NCBI GenBank assembly: GCA_016650435.1
Contig: JAENVT010000148.1
Span: 1-5,256 of the forward strand
Source of the DNA: Ilumatobacteraceae bacterium
Lineage (GTDB): Bacteria > Actinomycetota > Acidimicrobiia > Acidimicrobiales > Ilumatobacteraceae
Length of the DNA: 5,256 bases
Direction: 5' to 3'
Below are positions 1 to 5,235 of the stretch, one piece after another; position 1 is the stretch's first letter; each line of letters starts with the position of its first letter. The position numbers were made by a program, and so were the translations under genes. Under the pieces are notes generated by a model. The model worked only from the letters and a program-made list of their open reading frames with translations. It was not told the origin of the DNA and did no database searches.

Positions 1-561
1 GGCCAACTTTCTGGCGTCCGCGATAAAGCCGTGCAGTGTGACTCCCATACCGACGGCGCAGACGAGAAACACGACAGCGGCGATCCACTGGTCGGCGGGA
101 TCGACGGATCCGCCCCGGGTCGCCAACCACAGGCCAACTCCCGACACGAGCGCGGCCAAGACGACTGAGGTTCGGCTCTCGTACAGCGCCAGCCACATCA
201 GTGGCATGACCGCCATCGAGATGAATGGAGAGCCGATTCCGTGGCCATTCGCCCACGTCAGTAAAAGTGTCGCGAAGAGAAAGAGAAAGGGCGCAACCAT
301 CTGTGCAACGCGAGCCGCCCGATACCAGGGAATGGTCAGAGCACCGATGATCGCGCAGCCGCTGAAAATGGATCCGACAACAGCCAACCCGGGTCGCGTC
401 CATGAGGTCGTGGGCACACCCACGGCCACGCTGATGCTCGCAGTGATGGCGAACGGCATCATCCGCCGCATCCGCCCTTCGCCAACTAGAGGGCCATTCG
501 TGGCATCGACGATGTGCACGATGCGCGGCGCGGTGAGCTCTATGTAGCTATCTCCGCTCAT
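1..561 (-). CDS. Six-helix integral membrane protein, N-terminal part (probable membrane input domain of a signalling protein), partial
   Basis: The reading frame starts at ATG 561 on the minus strand and stays open for 187 codons to the left edge, so the C-terminus is missing. The start is well supported: AGGAGGT lies at 575-569, seven bases upstream. A polar N-terminus (about 1-33) precedes six hydrophobic segments at about residues 34-52, 58-78, 88-104, 110-127, 131-148 and 159-180. The frame then enters a charged stretch (ADARKLA) as it leaves the window. Helix pairs with very short loops followed by a cytoplasmic exit are typical of MASE-like sensor modules in front of GGDEF or histidine-kinase domains. 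No catalytic domain is visible, so that assignment is inference. A plain membrane protein is the alternative. The membrane character and the start are secure; the function is not. Confidence 0.75.
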   Translation of the reverse strand, partial: MSGDSYIELTAPRIVHIVDATNGPLVGEGRMRRMMPFAITASISVAVGVPTTSWTRPGLAVVGSIFSGCAIIGALTIPWYRAARVAQMVAPFLFLFATLLLTWANGHGIGSPFISMAVMPLMWLALYESRTSVVLAALVSGVGLWLATRGGSVDPADQWIAAVVFLVCAVGMGVTLHGFIADARKLA

Positions 562-568
562 CGACCCG

Positions 569-575
569 ACCTCCT
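569..575 (-). promoter_or_regulatory. Shine-Dalgarno site fixing the start of the left-edge membrane protein
   Basis: AGGAGGT on the minus strand sits seven bases before ATG 561. It is a full-strength anti-SD match and supports the reading frame even though the gene is incomplete. Confidence 0.75.
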
Positions 576-795
576 CACGTGCAAACTCCTCTTGTGACAG
601 CGACGACGACGCGTCGCACCTCCGACAGTTCCGTATCGAAACCACTATCGGCACGACTTGCCTTCTTGACGAGAGCTAAAAGTCACTTGTTTGAGAGCAT
701 GCTGAGGATCTCTGGTTGGCGGATTGGCCCAAATCGGGCCTTCGGTGCTGGCAGGAGGTGGATCCGGCTCGTTTCGGCCGTGGTCCGAGCGGGAG

Positions 796-825
796 TTGAA
801 ATCCGAATCGGCCGCGGTGTCGAAT
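796..825 (+). promoter_or_regulatory. Candidate sigma70-like promoter for the 854 gene pair
   Basis: TTGAAA at 796-801 matches five of six -35 consensus bases. After an 18-base spacer, TCGAAT at 820-825 matches four of six -10 bases. Transcription would begin near 832, giving a leader of about 20 nt with a purine-rich GAGAGTG before ATG 854. The call rests only on pattern match and position. Confidence 0.35.
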
Positions 826-853
826 GCATGAACATGAACGTTGAGAGTGATCG

Positions 854-1219
854 ATGAGCGCAGGGCGCGATGTGAATCAGCGCGTGGCACAGGTGTTCGG
901 TCCGACACTGATTCTCACTGGCATCGCCGGCTTTGTCATCCCCGCGAAGAAGGCGGCGACCAGCGGCGCACCCGCCTACAACGTGTTCCACCTGGTCTTC
1001 GGTTGTCTTGGCGTCATTGCGTCGCGCCGTCGAGGAACCGCCAGGGCATTCAACATCGGGTTCGGCGCAATCGATTTGTACCAAGCCGTAGCCAGCCGGC
1101 GAGGCCTGTTCCCGAAGCGATGGTTCCGATGGAAGACTGCCGACGACGTACTGCACGTGGCGATCGGCGCGGGACTCGTCGCCGCCGGGTTGATCCAACG
1201 TGGCGGCAGTGTCGAATGA
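854..1219 (+). CDS. Small four-helix membrane protein, DUF4383-like
   Basis: A 121-residue hydrophobic protein with segments at about 15-31, 42-57, 64-80 and 97-115. The second and fourth helices each carry a His (NVFHLVFG at 43-50, DVLHVAIGAG at 98-107). This two-fold pattern of His followed by a Gly-rich hydrophobic helix is what I associate with the actinobacterial DUF4383 family; the family name is from memory and unverified. No catalytic motif is visible and the function is unknown. The start is constrained: in-frame stops lie at 842-844 and 848-850, and ATG 854 is the first start after them, with GAGAGTG upstream (843-849) as a modest ribosome site. The next gene begins 22 bp downstream on the same strand, so the two are probably co-transcribed. 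Confidence 0.75.
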   Translation: MSAGRDVNQRVAQVFGPTLILTGIAGFVIPAKKAATSGAPAYNVFHLVFGCLGVIASRRRGTARAFNIGFGAIDLYQAVASRRGLFPKRWFRWKTADDVLHVAIGAGLVAAGLIQRGGSVE

Positions 1220-1229
1220 CGACGGAGAC

Positions 1230-1234
1230 AGGAG
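1230..1234 (+). promoter_or_regulatory. Shine-Dalgarno site deciding the ATG 1242 start
   Basis: AGGAG lies seven bases before ATG 1242. A longer in-frame start at ATG 1200 would overlap the preceding gene by 20 bp and has no comparable site, so 1242 is preferred. Confidence 0.6.
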
Positions 1235-1241
1235 CTCAACC

Positions 1242-1700
1242 ATGCTGACCGCACGTGAACTGCCCTCGATGCGAGGGAACGAACTCGATGACCTTTTCGC
1301 CAATGCTCCGGCTGGTGAGATTCCGGTCGGCAAGGGCAGCGGCCAAGCCTTGATGGCCACCGGCACGTTCGCGGCCCGTCCCTTGGTGGCGATCACGAGG
1401 CTGCTGGCGTGGCAGGGCAAGCAGTTCGACGCGCCGAGCCACACGCTGCGCAACCTCATCACGCCGTTCGGGCTCAAAGCGATCACCGCCGATGTGTACG
1501 TCGATGCGAGCCGGCTCGACGGGAACCCATGCATCGTCCTCGACTATTCGAAGACCTCGCGTGTTGCCGGTTTCGTGCGCGACGAGATTCGCCAGATCGC
1601 GCCCGGTCTCTACATCGGTCTGGTCTACGTGCGGTCGCGTCGTGCACCAATCAGGTTCTCACTCGAGTTCGACACTGCGACTCAGGGGTCGTCGACATAG
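1242..1700 (+). CDS. Conserved actinobacterial protein of unknown function (152 aa)
   Basis: A soluble-looking protein with no signal peptide or clear membrane helix. Recognisable blocks are LAWQGKQFD (55-63), TPFGLKAITADVY (74-86), DGNPCIVLDYSKTS (93-106) and VRDEIRQIAPGLYIGLVY (112-129). This order (W-x-GK-x-F, then CIVLDYSKTS, then RDEI..APGLYLG) matches a small family that I recall from actinobacterial genomes as hypothetical proteins. I know of no experimental function. The pattern of beta-strands around a GK-F motif and an Asp-Tyr pair could suggest a lipocalin-like ligand-binding barrel, but that is speculation. It follows the DUF4383-like gene by 22 bp, probably in one operon. Its last 19 bp overlap the convergent regulator gene, which is itself a reason to think that both 3' ends are maintained. 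Confidence 0.75.
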   Translation: MLTARELPSMRGNELDDLFANAPAGEIPVGKGSGQALMATGTFAARPLVAITRLLAWQGKQFDAPSHTLRNLITPFGLKAITADVYVDASRLDGNPCIVLDYSKTSRVAGFVRDEIRQIAPGLYIGLVYVRSRRAPIRFSLEFDTATQGSST

Positions 1701-2239
1701 ATCACGAAACCGCGGCCGCGTGAGGTGTTGATGCAGATGTTCAGGTCGGCGATGCGCCGCCGGAGTCGTTGCACGACGTAGTCGAGCGAGCGTTGCCCGG
1801 GCACCATTCCGTCCGGCCATAGCAACTGCTCGAGCTCGGCTCGACTGACGACGTGGCCAGAGTGAGCAACGAGCCGGGCGACGATCTTGGCCTCCGATGG
1901 ACTCAACGCGACGCTGGCTTCGGCTCGACGCAACACTCGATCCGCACCGATGGTCGGCGCGACTGATGCGTACTTGGCCATTCGCACGAGCAGGTTCTCC
2001 GCCTTGGCGACGAGCTCGGTTTCATCCGCCGGCATCCGCGCCCAGTCTTCGCCGAGACCCACGGGGTTCGGTGGTTGCTCGGCGGCATCCACCAGGAGCA
2101 AACGCGGCACGCCTGCACGGGCCAACGCCGAACGCAAGGCTTTCTGCTGCGGCCAGGCGACGAGTTCGACCCCCAGTTGAGCGAGCCGCTCCATCAACGC
2201 TGATGGAGCGGGCTCGATCTCATCTGACGAACGCTTCAT
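1682..2239 (-). CDS. OmpR/PhoB-type winged-helix regulator with degenerate N-terminal half, third gene of the amtB-glnK cluster
   Basis: A 185-residue protein. Residues about 96-183 form a Trans_reg_C winged helix: LSPSEAKIVARLVAHSGHVV (112-131) covers the first helices, SRAELEQLLWPDG (132-144) the turn region, RSLDYVVQRLRRRI (150-163) the recognition helix, and TSRGRGFVIYV (172-182) the wing. The first 90 residues are too short and divergent for a normal receiver domain. There is no paired-acid pocket, and the only Asp after a hydrophobic strand is D51 (LLLVDA), so control by aspartyl phosphorylation is unlikely. Actinobacterial GlnR, the nitrogen regulator, is also an atypical OmpR-family protein, and this could be a GlnR-like or PII-linked local regulator; that is inference. 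It starts 36 bp after glnK. The SD is weak (AGGACGG about 8 bases upstream of ATG 2239). Its 3' end overlaps the convergent gene by 19 bp. Confidence 0.8.
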   Translation of the reverse strand: MKRSSDEIEPAPSALMERLAQLGVELVAWPQQKALRSALARAGVPRLLLVDAAEQPPNPVGLGEDWARMPADETELVAKAENLLVRMAKYASVAPTIGADRVLRRAEASVALSPSEAKIVARLVAHSGHVVSRAELEQLLWPDGMVPGQRSLDYVVQRLRRRIADLNICINTSRGRGFVIYVDDP

Positions 2240-2275
2240 CTCCGCGACCGTCCTAGTGCCGTTGTGGTCTACGCC

Positions 2276-2617
2276 TCAGAGTGCGTCGGTTCCCATCTCG
2301 CCAGTACGGACCCGTATGAAGCGATCGAGCGGGGCCGACCAGATCTTGCCGTCACCGATCTTCTCGGTTCTGGCAGCGTCGGCGATGACGTTGACGATTC
2401 TGTCGGCTATCTCTGCGGGCACGACGACCTCGATCTTCACCTTTGGGATGAAGTCGATCTTGTACTCGGCGCCACGAAAGTTTTCCGAGTGGCCCTTTTG
2501 GCGACCGAAGCCTTTGACCTCGGTCGCCGTAAGCCCTGTGATTCCATTGGCAATCAACGCCTCCTTGACGGTGTCAAGCATGTGCGGCTTGATGATTGCG
2601 GTGATGAGTTCGACCAT
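2276..2617 (-). CDS. glnK: Nitrogen regulatory protein PII (GlnK type)
   Basis: A 113-residue PII protein of normal length, expected to be a trimer that binds ATP/ADP and 2-oxoglutarate and docks on AmtB to block ammonium flow. Signature regions are present: IIKPHMLD at the start (8-15), EVKGFGRQKGH (33-43) leading into the T-loop, FRGAEY (47-52), KVKIEVVV (59-66), and TEKIGDGKIW (84-93), followed by RVRTGE (102-107). Q40 and K59 correspond to the 2-oxoglutarate-contact residues Q39 and K58 of E. coli GlnB; R102 and R104 match its nucleotide-binding R101 and R103. Y52 matches the modified Tyr51, so uridylylation or, as in many actinobacteria, adenylylation is possible. F47 replaces the usual Tyr46. 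It lies 27 bp after amtB with GGAG seven bases before its ATG. The amtB linkage favours the name glnK over glnB. Confidence 0.96.
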   Translation of the reverse strand: MVELITAIIKPHMLDTVKEALIANGITGLTATEVKGFGRQKGHSENFRGAEYKIDFIPKVKIEVVVPAEIADRIVNVIADAARTEKIGDGKIWSAPLDRFIRVRTGEMGTDAL

Positions 2618-2624
2618 GTTGGTT

Positions 2625-2628
2625 CTCC
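2625..2628 (-). promoter_or_regulatory. Ribosome binding site of glnK
   Basis: GGAG on the minus strand, seven bases before ATG 2617 and inside the 27-bp amtB-glnK gap. It supports independent translation initiation of glnK on an amtB-glnK transcript. No promoter or terminator is evident in this gap. Confidence 0.55.
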
Positions 2629-2644
2629 GTGTCGATCGTGGCGA

Positions 2645-4153
2645 TTAGCTGGTCTGGCCGGTGTACGCGGCCTCGGGATGGTAGGCCGGTGAGCCGTGCT
2701 CGTGGATGTCGAGACCTTCCAGCTCGCCCTCCTCGGAAACTCTCAGCGTCTTGGTCATCTTGACTCCGTACATCAAGGCCAGGGCAATGCCAAAGGCGGC
2801 TCCTCCAACGACGGCGTTGCCCCAGATCTGGGCGACGAGCTGCTTCGTGCCGCCTCCCCAGAACAGGCCCTTGACGTCGTTCCACTGGCCGGTGGCAAAC
2901 AGTCCAACACTCCAGGTGCCCCAGATGCCGGCGATGCCATGCACCGCAACAGCACCGATGGGGTCGTCGATGCGCAGCCATTCGATGAAGTCAATGCCGT
3001 ACACGACGACGATTCCTCCCACAAGCCCAATGACCACCGCCCCGAACGCATTGACCCAGTAGCACGGACAGGTGATGGCCACGAGTCCGCCGAGGAAGCC
3101 GTTGATCGTGATGCCCATGTCCCACTTCTTCACTCGCTGGTACACGATGAACAGCGCCGAGAGTCCACCGCCTGCCGCCGCGAGAGTCGTGTTGGTTGCG
3201 ACGCGACCGATGCCCGCTGCGTCGAAGGCCGACAACGTGCTGCCGGGGTTGAAGCCGTACCAGCCGAACCACAGGATCACACCACCGATGGCCGCGATCG
3301 TGAGGTCGTGTCCCGGTGGTAGTCCGCCTCCGTCTCGTTTGAACTTGCGTCCGAGTCGTGGCCCGAGCACGATCGCTCCGGCGAGGGCGATCATTCCGCC
3401 CATGGTGTGAACGACTGTCGATCCGGCGAAGTCACGGAGCCACACGCCTCCACCCCTCGGCGTCTGCAGCCAGCCGCCGGGCCCCCACACCCAGTGGCCG
3501 AGGATCGGGTAGATGAAACCGCTCACACCGATGCTGTAGAGCAGGTCGCCCTTGAACCCCGTACGACCGACCATGGCACCAGAGGTGATGGTCGAGCAGG
3601 TGTCGGCGAACGCGAACTGGAACAGGAAGAACGCCATGAACGCCACACCCGTATCGAAGCCTCCGTGGTAGGTGTACGTCTGCTCCGCGCCGTTGAGGAA
3701 GAAGTACTGGTGCCCGATGATCCCGTTGCCGAAGCCGAACATGAAGGCGAAGCCGAACGCCCAGAACAGAATCGCGCACAAGCAGGTATCGACGATGCAT
3801 TCCTGCAGCACGTTGACAACTTCACGGGTGCGGGCGAAGCCGGCTTCGAGCATCATGAACCCGGCCTGCATGAAGAACACAAGGAAGGCTGCGATCAACG
3901 TCCACGCCGTGTTGAGGCCGTTGATGGCACCAGTCACCTGAGTTTCGATGTCGTCGGCTCTCGGCACATTCGCGGCGTGAACCACCGTGCCCACGATCCA
4001 TGGGCCGAGCGACACGATGGCGTAGAACGCCACTGCCAGCCCGAGGAGCTTGCCGCCGAGAAACGCGACGAAGAATTTTCGCCTGTCCCGATCGGCCAAC
4101 CTCGCCTTCAAGGTCAGAGTATTCACGCGATCCCTCTCTCTCTTGGGGCCCAC
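2645..4153 (-). CDS. amtB: Ammonium transporter AmtB
   Basis: A 502-residue Amt/MEP/Rh-family channel that takes up ammonium across the cytoplasmic membrane. Key residues can be aligned with E. coli AmtB: W223 in HWVWG (W148), D241 and H249 in RDFAGSTVVH (D160, first twin His H168), F301 and S305 in WYGFNPGS (F215, S219), and H405 in AVHGIAG (second twin His H318). The C-terminal tail after about residue 466 ends in LRVSEEGELEGLDIHEHG, the typical cytosolic tail that transmits PII control. A basic stretch (1-26) and a hydrophobic segment (27-54) ending in VVHAAN precede the eleven-helix core, like a long signal peptide or an extra anchor helix. The start is uncertain: GTG 4153 has GGGAG six bases upstream, but GTG 4126 (codon 10) has GAGGG five bases upstream and would give 493 aa. 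It is the first gene of the amtB-glnK-regulator cluster. Confidence 0.96.
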   Translation of the reverse strand: MGPKRERDRVNTLTLKARLADRDRRKFFVAFLGGKLLGLAVAFYAIVSLGPWIVGTVVHAANVPRADDIETQVTGAINGLNTAWTLIAAFLVFFMQAGFMMLEAGFARTREVVNVLQECIVDTCLCAILFWAFGFAFMFGFGNGIIGHQYFFLNGAEQTYTYHGGFDTGVAFMAFFLFQFAFADTCSTITSGAMVGRTGFKGDLLYSIGVSGFIYPILGHWVWGPGGWLQTPRGGGVWLRDFAGSTVVHTMGGMIALAGAIVLGPRLGRKFKRDGGGLPPGHDLTIAAIGGVILWFGWYGFNPGSTLSAFDAAGIGRVATNTTLAAAGGGLSALFIVYQRVKKWDMGITINGFLGGLVAITCPCYWVNAFGAVVIGLVGGIVVVYGIDFIEWLRIDDPIGAVAVHGIAGIWGTWSVGLFATGQWNDVKGLFWGGGTKQLVAQIWGNAVVGGAAFGIALALMYGVKMTKTLRVSEEGELEGLDIHEHGSPAYHPEAAYTGQTS

Positions 4154-4272
4154 CTTGGGCTCCCGCGCAAGGTAAGCGTTAGAGGTTTCCCGACCGTCTC
4201 CGCATTGTTAAGGAAAGATGACCAGCGCGTGCGCCAGCGGTTGATACCCGCGCGGCATGGATCGGCAATGCT
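4154..4272. promoter_or_regulatory. Divergent control region between amtB and the hydrolase gene
   Basis: These 119 bases must carry the promoters for both directions. The amtB side contains the GlnR-like box (4179-4200) and a TACCTT -10 candidate (4174-4169, minus). On the hydrolase side, a weak pair, ATGACC (4218-4223) and TGATAC (4242-4247) with an 18-base spacer, would place transcription start about 20 bases before GTG 4273, which would explain the lack of an obvious SD. Both promoter calls are weak. Confidence 0.4.
4179..4200 (-). promoter_or_regulatory. GlnR-like operator upstream of amtB (candidate)
   Basis: On the minus strand, GAGAC (4200-4196), six bases, GAAAC (4189-4185) and six more bases reproduce the actinobacterial GlnR box GTnAC-n6-GAAAC-n6 with one mismatch in the first half-site. 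It sits in the 119-bp gap between amtB and the divergent hydrolase gene, where a nitrogen regulator would be expected. It lies close to the GTG 4153 start. If a TACCTT sequence at 4174-4169 is the -10 element, the downstream start GTG 4126 becomes more likely. Pattern match only; the organism's regulator and its binding preference are unknown. Confidence 0.4.
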
Positions 4273-5235
4273 GTGCCGATGGCAAGCCTTGGCTCGATGT
4301 TCGATGCTGATGATTCGGGGACGTTCCTCGGTCTGCCGTCGGCAACTCCCGACGATCTGCAAGGCGCCGACATCGTTGTGATCGGCGCGCCGTGCGCTAC
4401 GCCGTACGCGTCGGTCGGGCCGTATTGCAAGGATGCGCCGGCAGCAATTAGAGCGGCCTCGTCGAGATACTCAGGTATCCGTCACCATCACAACTTCGAT
4501 CTCGGTGGGCCGATGTTGATAGAGGGAACGAACGCCGTCGACATCGGCGATCTGCCGTGGGACGACGACGCTCACGAGGCGAACCGAGCCGCAATTCGCC
4601 ACACCTGTGAAACGGTGCTGGCGGCCGGCGCGATACCCCTGGTCCTCGGTGGCGACGACTCGATTCCCATCCCGGTGTTGCAGGCGTATGCCGATCGCGG
4701 TCCGGTCACCGTCGTACAAATCGATGCGCATATCGATTGGCGCGATGAGGTGAAGGGTGAGCAGTGGGGTCTGTCGTCGACGATGCGGCGCGCCTCGGAG
4801 ATGGCCCACGTCGGCGAGATGATTCAAGTCGGCCAGCGTGGTGTGGGCTCGGCGCGTCCTGCCGATCTGGCCGCGGCCGACCAGCGCGGTGTGCATTTCT
4901 TCCCAGCTCATCATCTCCACACGCACGGCGTCGAGGAGATCCTCGAGCGAATCCCAATGGGCGGCGATGTTTTCATCACCGTCGACGTTGACGGACTCGA
5001 TCCAACCCTGATGCCTGGTGTGATAGCGCCGGAACCAGGAGGGCTGACCTACTACGAGGCGATCGAGATCATTGACGGAGTCGCCCAGCGGTCACGAATC
5101 GTCGGTTTCGATCTCGTCGAGTTCGTGCCAGAGCGCGACGTCAATGGAATCGGCGCCTTGACCGCATTCCGGTTGGCAGCGCACGCGATCGGGCGCATCT
5201 CTCGTCAGCGGGCCAGCGCGGCCGCGACTGCGTGA
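4273..5235 (+). CDS. Arginase/agmatinase-superfamily hydrolase with atypical metal site
   Basis: A 320-residue ureohydrolase-fold enzyme, expected to split a guanidino (or formimino) compound and release urea or a related product in the cytoplasm. Superfamily motifs appear in order: IVVIGAPCATPY (34-45), VLGGDDS (124-130), QIDAHIDWRD (149-158), TVDVDGLDPTLMPG (236-249) and GFDLVEFVP (278-286). Mn ligands D151, H153, D155, D238 and D240 are present, but the first ligand His of GGDHS is D129. The conserved second His of the usual SHGT segment is replaced by Ser (GLSSTMRRA, 166-174). E283 is kept. The substrate therefore cannot be named; agmatine is only the default annotation. The start is uncertain: GTG 4273, ATG 4279 and ATG 4297 are all in frame and none has a good SD. 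It is divergent from amtB, which suggests a nitrogen-scavenging role (inference). Confidence 0.9.
   Translation: MPMASLGSMFDADDSGTFLGLPSATPDDLQGADIVVIGAPCATPYASVGPYCKDAPAAIRAASSRYSGIRHHHNFDLGGPMLIEGTNAVDIGDLPWDDDAHEANRAAIRHTCETVLAAGAIPLVLGGDDSIPIPVLQAYADRGPVTVVQIDAHIDWRDEVKGEQWGLSSTMRRASEMAHVGEMIQVGQRGVGSARPADLAAADQRGVHFFPAHHLHTHGVEEILERIPMGGDVFITVDVDGLDPTLMPGVIAPEPGGLTYYEAIEIIDGVAQRSRIVGFDLVEFVPERDVNGIGALTAFRLAAHAIGRISRQRASAAATA

Larger units (their letters stand above)
562..853. other. Divergent intergenic region
   Basis: These 292 bases separate the left-edge membrane gene (minus) from the DUF4383-like gene (plus). I see no convincing gene here. An open frame from 579 to 857 has Arg/Ser/Thr-rich, low-complexity content and no homology that I recognise. 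The stretch holds the SD of the left gene and a sigma70-like promoter for the right gene (796-825). It also holds a weak ECF-type promoter candidate for the left gene: GGAAC at 632-628 on the minus strand, then 16 bases, then CGTC at 611-608. No strong inverted repeat or terminator hairpin was found by eye. Confidence 0.6.

Noticed and set aside
38..547. Plus-strand open frame of 169 codons at the left edge
   Set aside because: It is Thr/Ala/Arg-rich without domain signals. The opposite strand encodes six clear membrane helices behind an AGGAGGT site.
579..857. Plus-strand open frame of 92 codons in the divergent gap
   Set aside because: No SD, Arg/Ser-rich composition, no recognisable family, and it overlaps the candidate promoter of the 854 gene.
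841..1248. Plus-strand open frame of 135 codons in another frame over the DUF4383-like gene
   Set aside because: It is Arg-rich and charged, typical of an out-of-frame reading. The membrane protein frame has the family-like helix pattern.
683..1534. Long minus-strand open frame (283 codons) across the gene pair at 854-1700
   Set aside because: Its content is Ser/Arg/Pro/Ala-rich and low in structure, it has no motif, and it opposes two genes that have proper spacing, an SD or promoter, and conserved blocks.
1711..1720. Palindrome CGCGGCCGCG as a terminator or operator
   Set aside because: It lies inside the coding region of the regulator, has no following T-run, and such GC palindromes are common in GC-rich coding DNA.
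3407..4381. Long plus-strand open frame (324 codons) antisense to amtB
   Set aside because: It is rich in Glu, Arg, His and Asp with no recognisable motif, and is the mirror reading of an unmistakable ammonium channel gene on the other strand.
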